The notes under the pieces: generated by a model | Told to the model about the DNA's origin: nothing | The model's database searches: none | Seen by the model: only the letters and a program-made list of their open reading frames with translations | Translations under genes and position numbers: made by a program | Shown: in pieces, positions 31,919-39,682 of the stretch | How the letters are laid out: every line of letters begins with the position of its first letter | Position numbering within the stretch: position 1 is the stretch's first letter | NCBI GenBank assembly: GCA_044230315.1 | Contig: JBGARJ010000018.1 | Coordinates: 40,331 to 104,330 of the forward strand | Direction: 5' to 3' | DNA from: M3007 sp044230315 | GTDB lineage: Bacteria > Bacteroidota > Bacteroidia > Chitinophagales > Saprospiraceae | Length of the DNA stretch: 64,000 nucleotides

Positions 31919-34852
31919 TTACCGTACCACGATCATTTTTTCCGTTTTAACCGCCGCGCCGGCCTGAATACGCACCAGGTAGAACCCTTGCGGCAGGTCG
32001 GTGGTTTGGATGGTATAGGTCTGCTCGCCGGCAAAGGCTTTTTCGCGCACCGGTTGACCGAAGTACTGTCCTTGCAGGTTGTAAATGCCCACGCTCAGGT
32101 CGGTTTGTTCGTTCAAGGTAAGCTCGAGTGTCACCTGGTCGTTCACTACGGTCGGGTACAGTTTGACGCCGCTGATCGGCTGATCCGCATCTACGGTTTC
32201 CACGATAGCGCAATCCACGTTCGGGTCTTTGAATTTGGCCCAGCCGCAGGTCCAGTCGGTAACGCCGTCGAATGCGCCGATGTAGTCGACTTTGTCGAAG
32301 AACGCCGTATTGACGCGCGGGGAGTTGAATGCGCCCATACCCAACAGCGGGGAGCCGGCGGTCGGCTGTACGTTCGGCAGGTCGAGGTTGAAAGGGTCCT
32401 GCAGTTTGACATCCGTGGAAGCCGGGTAGGTTTTGTTGCCCCAGCCGGCGGTATTGTACCAGGCTGTGAGGTCGAAACCATTGGAAGCGTTGGTATTGAG
32501 CAATTTCGTTTCGCCGGCAAAAACAGTGTTTTTCACTTCGAGTTTGCCTGCGGTGCAGTTGTCCGCGGTACTGTTCCCGTCGATATACAACCCTTCCGGA
32601 TAAGCGCCGATCACCACGGTGTTGAAGAGGCCGAGTTCGGTGCTGCGGCGCAGGTGGGCGCCGCGTTTGTAGGGAACGGCGGCATTGGGCACTTGCGGGC
32701 CGACGATGGTGACGTTGGAGAAAGTGCCCTTGGTTTTCGGCGCGTTTTCGGAGCCGGTGGCGTCGTTGTCGCTTTCAAAGCCGTTGGAGGCGCCGCCGGC
32801 GGCAAAGTCGGCCACATTCGGGTCGCGCACGGCAAAGGCAAACTGGACGTTGCCGCTGAAGCCGTTATCGGTGTCAAAATCGTCGTCGAGGCCGCGGTAG
32901 GCAATCAGGTGCTTGCAGTTGACCGAGCCGCCGAACCATTCATACGAGTCGTCGCCCGAGTAGGATACTTGTACGTGATCGATCGCAGTGCCGGCGCCCA
33001 CGCCGCCCATGGTGAGGCCGTTGATCTCGTTGTTGGGTGCGAAGGCAATACCCGGGTATTCGATCCGGACATACTTCATCGAGCCGCTGTTGTCGTTCTG
33101 GTCAACGCCGCCCGGCTGGTCGCCGCCGCCGAACCTTCCGTCGCCAAACTGGTTGTCGACGCCGCCTTCGATGATGCCGACGTTGGGCACGTTGTCGATG
33201 GAGGTATTGGTGTGCGAACGGCCCAGGAGGATAACACCGCCCCAGTCGCCGCTGTTCGGATTGGTTTGGTTGCTGGTGAACACGATCGGTTGGTTCTGGG
33301 TGCCTTCAGCCATGATTTTGGCGCAACGGGTCACGATCAGGGCGCCTTTGCTGGCTTTGTCGCCTTTGATCAGCGTACCCGGTTCGATGGTGAGCGTGGC
33401 GCAGTTTTTCACATATACAAAACCATTGAGGATCCAGGTTTTGTCGGCTGTCCACGTGGTATTGCTGGTGATGAACCCGGAAACGGACACTTCGTTGTTG
33501 GCGGGCAGGCAATTGTCGCCGCTGGCCCATTTGGTCCAACCGCAGGTCCAGTCGCCCGAAGGGCCGAAAGCGCCGGTATAATTCACTTTCGTGAAAAAGT
33601 TGGGGTCGAGACGGGCATCGGAGAAATCGGCAGCGCCGATCACCGGCGAGTTGGATTCGGGTTTGGGATCGGGTCGGTTGATATTAAAGGGGTCTTTGAG
33701 TTTGGCGCCGGTCGAATTGGCCATGGCCTGGTTGCCCCAGCCGGCGGTGTTGAACCATGCCGTTACGTCGAAGCCGTTGGTGGCGTTGGTATTGAGCAAT
33801 TTCGTTTCGCCGGCGAAAATGGTGTTTTTGACTTTGAGTTTACCCGCAGTGCAGTTATCGGCTGTGCTGTTTCCATCGATATACAGGCCTTCCGGATAAG
33901 CGCCGATGATCAGCGAGTTGAAAACGCCTAATTCGGTGCTGCGGCGCAGGTGAGCGCCGCGCTTGTAGGGAACGGCGGCATTGGGCACTTGCGGGCCGAC
34001 GATGGTGATGTTCGAAAAGGTAGCCTTGGTTTTCGGTGTGTTTTCCGAACCGGTGGCGTCGTTGTCGCTTTCAAAGCCGTTGGAGGCGCCGCCGGCGGCG
34101 AAGTCGGCCACGTTCGGGTCACGCACGGCAAAGCCAAACTGGATGTTGCCGCTGTAGCCGTTGTCGGTGTCAAAATCGTCGTCGAGACCGCGGTAGGCCA
34201 CGAGGTATTTGCAGTTGACCGTGCCGCCGAACCATTCATACGAATCGTCGCCGGAGTACGATACCTGCACGTATTCGATTTTGGTACCGGCGCCCACGCC
34301 GCCCATGGTCAGGCCGTTGATCTCGTTGTTGGGCGCAAAGGCAATACCCGGGTATTCGATCCGGACATAGCGGAACACGCCGCTGTTGTCGTTCGGGTCG
34401 CAGCCGCCGATGTCGCCGCCGCCGAAACGGCCGTCGCCATTCACATTGTCCACGCCGCCTTCGATCACACCCACGCAGGGCACATTGTCGACGGAGGTGT
34501 TGGTCGGCGCCTTGCCGAGGATGATAACACCGCCCCAGTCGCCGGCATTGGGGTTGGCTTCGTTGCTGGTGAAAACGATCGGCTCGGAGGCGTTGCCGTT
34601 GGCATTGATCTTGCCCGTGCGGGTGACGATCAGCGTGCCTTTATTGGCTTTGTCGCCTTTGATAACGGTACCGGGCTCGATGGTGAGCGTGGCGCCGTTC
34701 TTTACATAAACAAAGCCGTCGAGTTTCCAGATTTTATCCTTGGTCCAGGTGGTATTGGCGGTGATTTCACCGGTGACAGAGACCACAGACTGGGCGAAAA
34801 TTTTACCCGTTGAACACACAATTGCGAGAAAAAGTAAGGTTCTCAGTCGCAT
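31919..34852 (-). CDS. Internally duplicated T9SS surface protein (partner of TonB receptor)
   Basis: A 977-aa secreted protein with a signal peptide ending KIFAQ. Two tandem copies of a roughly 431-residue module follow (about 24-454 and 455-885), then a T9SS type A tail (GVKLYPTVVNDQVTLEL ... GFYLVRIQAG). Each copy has an N-terminal beta-helix-like part (FVYVKNGATLTIEPGTVIKGDKA), the glycine-rich EINGLTMGGVGAGT, YSGDDSYEWFGGTVNCK and the acidic DDDFDTDNG, rich in possible Ca2+ ligands. Single-copy relatives in other Bacteroidota are often encoded next to TonB-dependent receptors, as here. The function of the family is not established. Parts of the two copies are nearly identical in DNA. The gene follows a TTAA box (34932-34968) and a -7 TAGTTTTG (34897-34890). 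Confidence 0.85.
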   Translation of the reverse strand: MRLRTLLFLAIVCSTGKIFAQSVVSVTGEITANTTWTKDKIWKLDGFVYVKNGATLTIEPGTVIKGDKANKGTLIVTRTGKINANGNASEPIVFTSNEANPNAGDWGGVIILGKAPTNTSVDNVPCVGVIEGGVDNVNGDGRFGGGDIGGCDPNDNSGVFRYVRIEYPGIAFAPNNEINGLTMGGVGAGTKIEYVQVSYSGDDSYEWFGGTVNCKYLVAYRGLDDDFDTDNGYSGNIQFGFAVRDPNVADFAAGGASNGFESDNDATGSENTPKTKATFSNITIVGPQVPNAAVPYKRGAHLRRSTELGVFNSLIIGAYPEGLYIDGNSTADNCTAGKLKVKNTIFAGETKLLNTNATNGFDVTAWFNTAGWGNQAMANSTGAKLKDPFNINRPDPKPESNSPVIGAADFSDARLDPNFFTKVNYTGAFGPSGDWTCGWTKWASGDNCLPANNEVSVSGFITSNTTWTADKTWILNGFVYVKNCATLTIEPGTLIKGDKASKGALIVTRCAKIMAEGTQNQPIVFTSNQTNPNSGDWGGVILLGRSHTNTSIDNVPNVGIIEGGVDNQFGDGRFGGGDQPGGVDQNDNSGSMKYVRIEYPGIAFAPNNEINGLTMGGVGAGTAIDHVQVSYSGDDSYEWFGGSVNCKHLIAYRGLDDDFDTDNGFSGNVQFAFAVRDPNVADFAAGGASNGFESDNDATGSENAPKTKGTFSNVTIVGPQVPNAAVPYKRGAHLRRSTELGLFNTVVIGAYPEGLYIDGNSTADNCTAGKLEVKNTVFAGETKLLNTNASNGFDLTAWYNTAGWGNKTYPASTDVKLQDPFNLDLPNVQPTAGSPLLGMGAFNSPRVNTAFFDKVDYIGAFDGVTDWTCGWAKFKDPNVDCAIVETVDADQPISGVKLYPTVVNDQVTLELTLNEQTDLSVGIYNLQGQYFGQPVREKAFAGEQTYTIQTTDLPQGFYLVRIQAGAAVKTEKMIVVR
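32198..34783 (-). repeat. Tandem 1293-bp intragenic duplication
   Basis: The two copies are offset by 1293 bp: the FVYVKN codons lie at 34714 and 33421. Stretches such as 33963-34010 and 32668-32715 are almost identical in DNA, including synonymous sites, while other parts have diverged. This points to a fairly recent duplication or gene conversion. Confidence 0.8.
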
Positions 34853-34931
34853 GATTGGAACTGTTTTTTTAGTTAACTTTTGTCAGGAACAAAACTACGC
34901 CCACCCTTCCCCCCTCCGGAAATAAGCGGTA

Positions 34932-34968
34932 TTAAGTTACCATGAACAATGCATTAAGTAAATGTAAA
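34932..34968 (-). promoter_or_regulatory. TTAA box upstream of duplicated T9SS gene
   Basis: On the plus strand, units starting at 34932, 34943, 34954 and 34965 read TTAAGTTACCA, TGAACAATGCA, TTAAGTAAATG and TAAAGCCATTG, an exact 11-bp period. TTAAGTTAC is identical to 38046-38054 in the box next to the TonB receptor. A full -7 match TAGTTTTG (34897-34890) lies downstream without a good -33, as expected for an activator-dependent promoter. Confidence 0.5.
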
Positions 34969-35017
34969 GCCATTGCGCCAGGCATTGATTATCAGTAACA
35001 TAGATGCATAACCCAAA

Positions 35018-35049
35018 ATAAAAAGCCGCACGTTCTTGCGACGTGCGGC
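35018..35049 (-). terminator. Rho-independent terminator after TonB receptor
   Basis: Perfect 9-bp stem GCCGCACGT (35025-35033) with ACGTGCGGC (35041-35049) and a 7-nt loop, followed on the minus strand by TTTTTATTTT. Confidence 0.85.
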
Positions 35050-35182
35050 CGAGGTTGTCAATTCCTAACCTTTTAAACTACTGAAATCTGTATCCTAAAG
35101 AATGATCTGGTTTGGGGCGCCCTTGGGCCGGGTCAGTGTAAGCGCCGGGTCATCCGGTCATAGTTGCTGCTTCGCCGGCAGA

Positions 35183-37981
35183 TCAGAACCGGTATTGGCC
35201 GCTGAGCGTAACGGCGCTGCCCAGGTTGCTTTTGCGAATGAGGTTGTCCCCGTCGTTGTATTGATGATCGAAATTATTGTCCTGGAAGTAGACGAAAGGC
35301 TGGCGCAGGATATCGCTCCAGGTCAGTTTGATCTCGCCATGGCGGCCGAGTTTTTTCGCCACCGAAAAATCCAGCAGGTGGCGGTGTTGCTCGTAGATGT
35401 CGGCATAGTTTTTAAAGCCCACATCGTACAACCGGTTGCCGATGATGTTGTAAACCAGCGCGGCGTTCAGGCCGGTGTTGAGCCAGTTCCATTGGAGGCC
35501 GGCATTGGCAACATACGGCGATTGGCCTTGCAGCGGACGATTTTTGTCTTCGGATTCGATCGAATCGAGGTTGATCTGGGAACGGATCAGGGCGAAATTG
35601 CCAAAAAAGACCAGGTTTTCGAAACGGTCGCCGATAAAGCCGAAGTTCTTGCGCAGCTCCAGCTCCAGCCCGTAGCTCTGGGCATCGGAAATGTTTTTGA
35701 AACTGCCCACTGTGGTGTTGGCGCCCGGGCGGCTTACGACGCGTTCGATCGGGTCGTTGAATTGCTTGAAGAACAGGCTGAACGACAGCAGTTGGTTTTG
35801 GCCCGGATAGGTCTCAAAGCGCAGGTCGGCATTGAAAATTTTCCCGGGGCGCAGATTCGGGTTGCCGACGATGCTGCGTTCCAGGTAAAAATCATAGAAC
35901 GAAAACGGTGCAATCTCCCGGAATTCCGGCCGTGTGACGGTCTTTGAAACCGACAGGCGGAGGTTGGTTTTGTCGGTCAACTCAAACTTGAGGTTGGCCG
36001 AAGGCAGCACGTCGCTCGACGTCCGGTTGATGTCTACCGGTTGCTGGGTCTGGTCGGTGGAATGCAGCTCCTGGTGGAACGATTCAAAACGCAGCCCCCA
36101 GGAGATCCGGAACCGGTCGAGGAATTTATTGTCAAACATGGCATACCCGGCCTTCAGATCGGATGCGGCAGTGTAGTTGTCGCTCTTGGTCGTGATATCG
36201 TCGATCACGAACAGGCTCTGTCCGAAGTGCTCGGGCAGGAAAATTTGGTCGGACGGCAATTGCTCCAGTTGGAACACCTTCAGGTTCGGGCGGGGAGCGA
36301 TCACCCCGATCACCCGGGCGCCAAAGGTCCGGTCTTTGCCCTGGTACAAACCGCCGATTTTCAGCGTCTGTTTTTCGCCCCGCAAGGCAAACGGAACAGA
36401 AAGGTCGGCATTGGCATTGTACACCTTTTCACGCAGATTGGAATAAAAACGGCCGCTGGAACTGGGCGTTGCCCCGATCGGCACCGACGCGTAATAGGGG
36501 TCCTCCTCTGCGGCATTGATATCCCGGGAATAGCTCATGCGCTTGGTGGAAGGCACATCGCGGGTGGTCAGGTTGTAGCCGCCGCCCCAGTTCAACTTGA
36601 TCCCGTTTTCGGTGAGCAAATGCTCGCCCGACAAGCGGCTGGTGAGCAAATGGTTCTCGATATACTCGTCGCTGCTCGACTTAACCGATTGTTCGATATC
36701 CAGGTTCTGCCCGCTGCGTTCAATGACATTGAAATCCGTATTGGTTGAATAGGTATTTTGGAAGGTGATCCGGTTCCGGGTATTGAAGCTGAACGAAGTG
36801 TTGAGCAAAGCGCCCCAAAGGATGTTGTGCTTGTACACGCTGTCGTTGTTGTGGAAAATCAGTTTGGGATTATCTACCGTTCCTTCATAGTCATTGGTTT
36901 CGCCCACCTCGGTCTTGTAGCTGCTGTTGTACGAAACGGCGAAGGTGGTGCCCCAGAACCGGGTGTTGCTGAACCGCTTGAGCAAGCCGCTTCCGATCTG
37001 GAAGCTGGTGTTCGGGGCCGTGCTCGCGATTTTTTTCAGCCCCCAATCGTTCGGGAACTCGCGGCTGATGCGGTATTTTTCATCGTCGGGCAATTTCAGG
37101 TAGGCTTCGCGCGAGGGCATGTCCGCCGGCAGGGCGCGGCTGCCGTCGTCGATGCCGAGCCAGTCGGTGCCGCCATTGGTGGTATTGCCCAGCGACGGTT
37201 TGAACGTGGTGCGGGTGTTGTATCCGCCGGCCACCGAAACGTTCAGGTAGTTGGCTTCCGGGATGTCTTTGGTGTTCAACAGGATGGCGCCGCCGGCAAA
37301 TTCGCCGGGCAAATCCGCGCTGGCCGTTTTGACCACGATCAGGTTGTCGAGCATCGACGACGGAAACAGGTCGAACGAGAATGCCCGGCGGTCCGGCTCG
37401 GTGCTGCTGAGCAGTGCACCGTTCATCATGGCGATGTTGTACCGGTCGCTCAAGCCGCGGATCACGGCAAAGCGGTTGTCCTGGATACTGGCCCCGCTGA
37501 CGCGCTTGATCACGTCGCCGGTGGTGCGGTCGGGTGTCCGTTTGATGGTTTCCGCACTGATGCCGTCAGCGATGGTGGTGCTGTTTTTTTGCAAAATGGT
37601 AAGGGCGCTCATGCTGGAACGCTGGGCCGCAGCCGTTACCACTACTTCAGCGATGACCTGGGCCGAACCGTCTTCCAGCGCCACATCTACGATAGTGGCT
37701 TCACCGGCTTTCACTACGATCGACTCGATGGCCTTTGTCGCGTATCCGGTGTATGAAATGACGATCTTGTGCGTGCCTTCCGGTACATTTGAAATGATGT
37801 AATTGCCATCGAAATCCGTGATCGCGCCGCCGGCGCCGTCGTCGAGTCTGATGGAACAACCGACAAGTCCTTCGGCGAGTTTGGCATCGATGATTTTTCC
37901 GGAAATCGAGCCCTTTTGGGCCGCTGCAAAAAGAGGGAAAGACAGCAATAAGCTGAGCAAAAGGCTGGAATTGCGTTTCAT
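35183..37981 (-). CDS. TonB-dependent receptor (non-SusC type)
   Basis: A 932-aa outer-membrane receptor. From the ATG at 37981 there is a signal peptide ending FAAAQ, a carboxypeptidase-regulatory-like domain (about 23-110, GSISGKIIDAKLAEGLVGC), a plug domain (about 125-235, VIKRVSGASIQDNRFAVIRGLSDRY), and a beta-barrel ending in a terminal Phe (SGQYRF). There is no SusD partner. Instead the next gene downstream is the duplicated T9SS protein, an arrangement recurrent in Bacteroidota. The substrate is unknown; a phosphate-limitation link is suggested only by the upstream TTAA box (38024-38067). Alternative start 38017 gives a worse signal. Confidence 0.9.
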   Translation of the reverse strand: MKRNSSLLLSLLLSFPLFAAAQKGSISGKIIDAKLAEGLVGCSIRLDDGAGGAITDFDGNYIISNVPEGTHKIVISYTGYATKAIESIVVKAGEATIVDVALEDGSAQVIAEVVVTAAAQRSSMSALTILQKNSTTIADGISAETIKRTPDRTTGDVIKRVSGASIQDNRFAVIRGLSDRYNIAMMNGALLSSTEPDRRAFSFDLFPSSMLDNLIVVKTASADLPGEFAGGAILLNTKDIPEANYLNVSVAGGYNTRTTFKPSLGNTTNGGTDWLGIDDGSRALPADMPSREAYLKLPDDEKYRISREFPNDWGLKKIASTAPNTSFQIGSGLLKRFSNTRFWGTTFAVSYNSSYKTEVGETNDYEGTVDNPKLIFHNNDSVYKHNILWGALLNTSFSFNTRNRITFQNTYSTNTDFNVIERSGQNLDIEQSVKSSSDEYIENHLLTSRLSGEHLLTENGIKLNWGGGYNLTTRDVPSTKRMSYSRDINAAEEDPYYASVPIGATPSSSGRFYSNLREKVYNANADLSVPFALRGEKQTLKIGGLYQGKDRTFGARVIGVIAPRPNLKVFQLEQLPSDQIFLPEHFGQSLFVIDDITTKSDNYTAASDLKAGYAMFDNKFLDRFRISWGLRFESFHQELHSTDQTQQPVDINRTSSDVLPSANLKFELTDKTNLRLSVSKTVTRPEFREIAPFSFYDFYLERSIVGNPNLRPGKIFNADLRFETYPGQNQLLSFSLFFKQFNDPIERVVSRPGANTTVGSFKNISDAQSYGLELELRKNFGFIGDRFENLVFFGNFALIRSQINLDSIESEDKNRPLQGQSPYVANAGLQWNWLNTGLNAALVYNIIGNRLYDVGFKNYADIYEQHRHLLDFSVAKKLGRHGEIKLTWSDILRQPFVYFQDNNFDHQYNDGDNLIRKSNLGSAVTLSGQYRF

Positions 37982-38023
37982 AAATAGATACAGATTTTCG
38001 GTGGCAAAAGTCTCCAACCCGTA

Positions 38024-38067
38024 TTAACCCTGGTTTAATCCTGGTTTAAGTTACTGTTAAGTTTCGC
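38024..38067. promoter_or_regulatory. Four-unit 11-bp-phased TTAA box between TonB receptor and lactonase
   Basis: TTAA cores lie at 38024, 38035, 38046 and 38057. The units are TTAACCCTGGT, TTAATCCTGGT, TTAAGTTACTG and TTAAGTTTCGC. Direct repeats with an exact 11-bp period are the hallmark of OmpR/PhoB-family binding sites. The box sits between two divergent genes, upstream of both, and covers the -33 position of the rightward promoter, 29 bp before its -7 (38086). Confidence 0.6.
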
Positions 38068-38085
38068 AAGGCCATACCGGCAGTA

Positions 38086-38093
38086 TATTTTTG
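38086..38093 (+). promoter_or_regulatory. -7 element of the lactonase gene
   Basis: TATTTTTG is a full match to TAnnTTTG. The -33 region (TTTC at 38062) is weak and overlapped by the TTAA box, which suggests an activator-dependent promoter. The ATG is 33 nt downstream. Confidence 0.55.
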
Positions 38094-38125
38094 CGCCACT
38101 TCAGTCCTCCGCGACCCGCACTGCT

Positions 38126-39250
38126 ATGAAACACATACTACCTGTTTTGCTCCTGTTGGCAGCCTGTACCACCGGCAAATACCCCGCCGGCAGCCATCTT
38201 CCCCTGGTTTTTGTGGGTACCTACACCGAAGACCTCGGCTTTGTGCACGGCAAAGCAGCCGGCATCTACACCTGCCGGTTCGACCCCGCCACCGGCGCCC
38301 TCACGGTGGTGGACAGCGCCACGGGCATTGCCAACCCGTCCTTTCTCGCCCTTGCACCCAACCGGAAATACCTCTATGCCGTTGCCGAAAACGGCGGCAA
38401 ACCCGGCGCCCCATACGGCAGTGTGGCGGCTTACCGCATCGGACCCGGCGGCCATTTGACCAAAATCAACGAAGTGCCCAGTTACGGAGTCGCGCCTTGC
38501 CATGTGTCGGTTGATGCCAGCGGTCGCTACGCCCTGGTGGCCAATTACGCCACCGGCAATGTGGTCAGTTACGGTATCGGGGCCGACGGCGGCCTGAGCG
38601 ACTCACTGAGCGCCGACCAACACCCGGGGCATTCGCCCTGGGCGCACATGATCATTCCGGTGCCCGGGCGTCGGAATGAAGTTTTGGCGGTCGACAAAGG
38701 CGTAGACCGCGTGTACCTGTACCGTTTCGAAGCGGGTATCCTCCGCCGCGCCGATAGTCTCCGCCTGTCGCCGGGCGCCGGGCCACGGCACTTCGATTTT
38801 CACCCTTCCGATCCCACCCTGGGTTTCGTGATCAACGAAAACAGCAGCAGCCTGGCCTCCGTGCGTTTTGGCAAAGACGGGTGGAAGCCGGTGGTACTGG
38901 ACAGCCTGAGCACCCTGCCGGCCGGCTTCCGGGGCAGCAATACCTGCGCCGACGTGCACGTGCACCCCAACGGCCGCTTTGTGTACGGCTCCAACCGCGG
39001 GCACAACAGCATCGCTATCTTCAGCGTCGATCCGCTTTCGGGGAAACTGACCCTGGTCGGCCACGAACCCACGCAAGGCGCGCTGCCCCGCAATTTCATG
39101 ATCACGCCCGACGGCAACTGGCTGCTGGCGGCCAACCAAAACTCCGACACTGTGGTGGCCTTCCGCATCGACCCCAATACCGGACGCCTGACCCCTGCCG
39201 GGCAAAGCAGCCGGGTAATGACGCCGGTGTGCCTGCGCTATGGTTCCTGA
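38126..39250 (+). CDS. Lactonase-family seven-bladed propeller lipoprotein
   Basis: A 374-aa lipoprotein with Cys14 in LLLLAAC. It is a YbhE/Pgl-type seven-bladed beta-propeller with family motifs FVGTYTE, SFLALAPNRKYLYAVAE, PCHVSVDASGRYALVANY, GPRHFDFHP, NTCADVHVHPNGRFVYGSNRGHNSIAIF and LPRNFMITPDGNWLLAANQ. The cytoplasmic homologue hydrolyses 6-phosphogluconolactone. The lipoprotein signal places this one outside the cytoplasm, so the substrate is more likely another sugar lactone or cyclic ester. No glucose-6-phosphate dehydrogenase genes are nearby. Confidence 0.9.
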   Translation: MKHILPVLLLLAACTTGKYPAGSHLPLVFVGTYTEDLGFVHGKAAGIYTCRFDPATGALTVVDSATGIANPSFLALAPNRKYLYAVAENGGKPGAPYGSVAAYRIGPGGHLTKINEVPSYGVAPCHVSVDASGRYALVANYATGNVVSYGIGADGGLSDSLSADQHPGHSPWAHMIIPVPGRRNEVLAVDKGVDRVYLYRFEAGILRRADSLRLSPGAGPRHFDFHPSDPTLGFVINENSSSLASVRFGKDGWKPVVLDSLSTLPAGFRGSNTCADVHVHPNGRFVYGSNRGHNSIAIFSVDPLSGKLTLVGHEPTQGALPRNFMITPDGNWLLAANQNSDTVVAFRIDPNTGRLTPAGQSSRVMTPVCLRYGS

Positions 39251-39260
39251 GCGTAACTGC

Positions 39261-39623
39261 TTATTTGGTTACCCAGATCCGGGTGATAATGCCGTTCTTT
39301 TTGCCGGCATTGATGCTGTAATTGATGCTCACGGTCCAATTATTGGCCATGGCGTCGCGCAGCAAAGCCAACATGCCTTCTCGCGCGGGACGGTTTTTGT
39401 CGTCGCGCAGCTGAAAGCCGTAGGCCATGTCAGGGTGAGAATCAAGCTTAAGGATCACTTCCACATCGATATGATCGTTGTCCGGGCCATATCCGCCGCC
39501 GACATCGTGCACGCGGAGCAAGGCAACTTTACCGGCCGCGCTTTCCAGGGTGGATTGGGCCGATATACGAGTGGTGGGCAGCAGAAATAAAGCAAATACA
39601 AGAAGCAACAGATTGGTTTTCAT
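39261..39623 (-). CDS. Small secreted protein, stand-alone copy of the LLRVHD module
   Basis: A 120-aa protein with a signal peptide ending TRISAQ and a single roughly 95-residue domain. That domain is clearly homologous to the C-terminus of the upstream 39683-42241 product. Shared features are VxLLRVHD, YGPxxDxIDVEV, LDSxP, GFxLR, EGML(A/S)LLR and NGIIxR(I/V). I do not recognise the domain. The gene lies 59 bp downstream of the larger one on the same strand, so they are probably co-transcribed. It may be a soluble version or accessory subunit of the module. Function unknown. Confidence 0.8.
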   Translation of the reverse strand: MKTNLLLLVFALFLLPTTRISAQSTLESAAGKVALLRVHDVGGGYGPDNDHIDVEVILKLDSHPDMAYGFQLRDDKNRPAREGMLALLRDAMANNWTVSINYSINAGKKNGIITRIWVTK

Positions 39624-39682
39624 GTTTCAGATTGGTGGTTGGAAGGTGAATAATGCAACAAGCAGGAGGGTACTGCCCGGTA

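Larger units (their letters stand above)
34853..35182. other. Intergenic region with terminator, TTAA box and promoter
   Basis: This 330-bp gap holds, read leftwards, the terminator of the TonB receptor (35018-35049), an 11-bp-phased TTAA box (34932-34968) and a -7 element TAGTTTTG (34897-34890) for the downstream T9SS gene. No coding sequence is visible. Confidence 0.7.
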
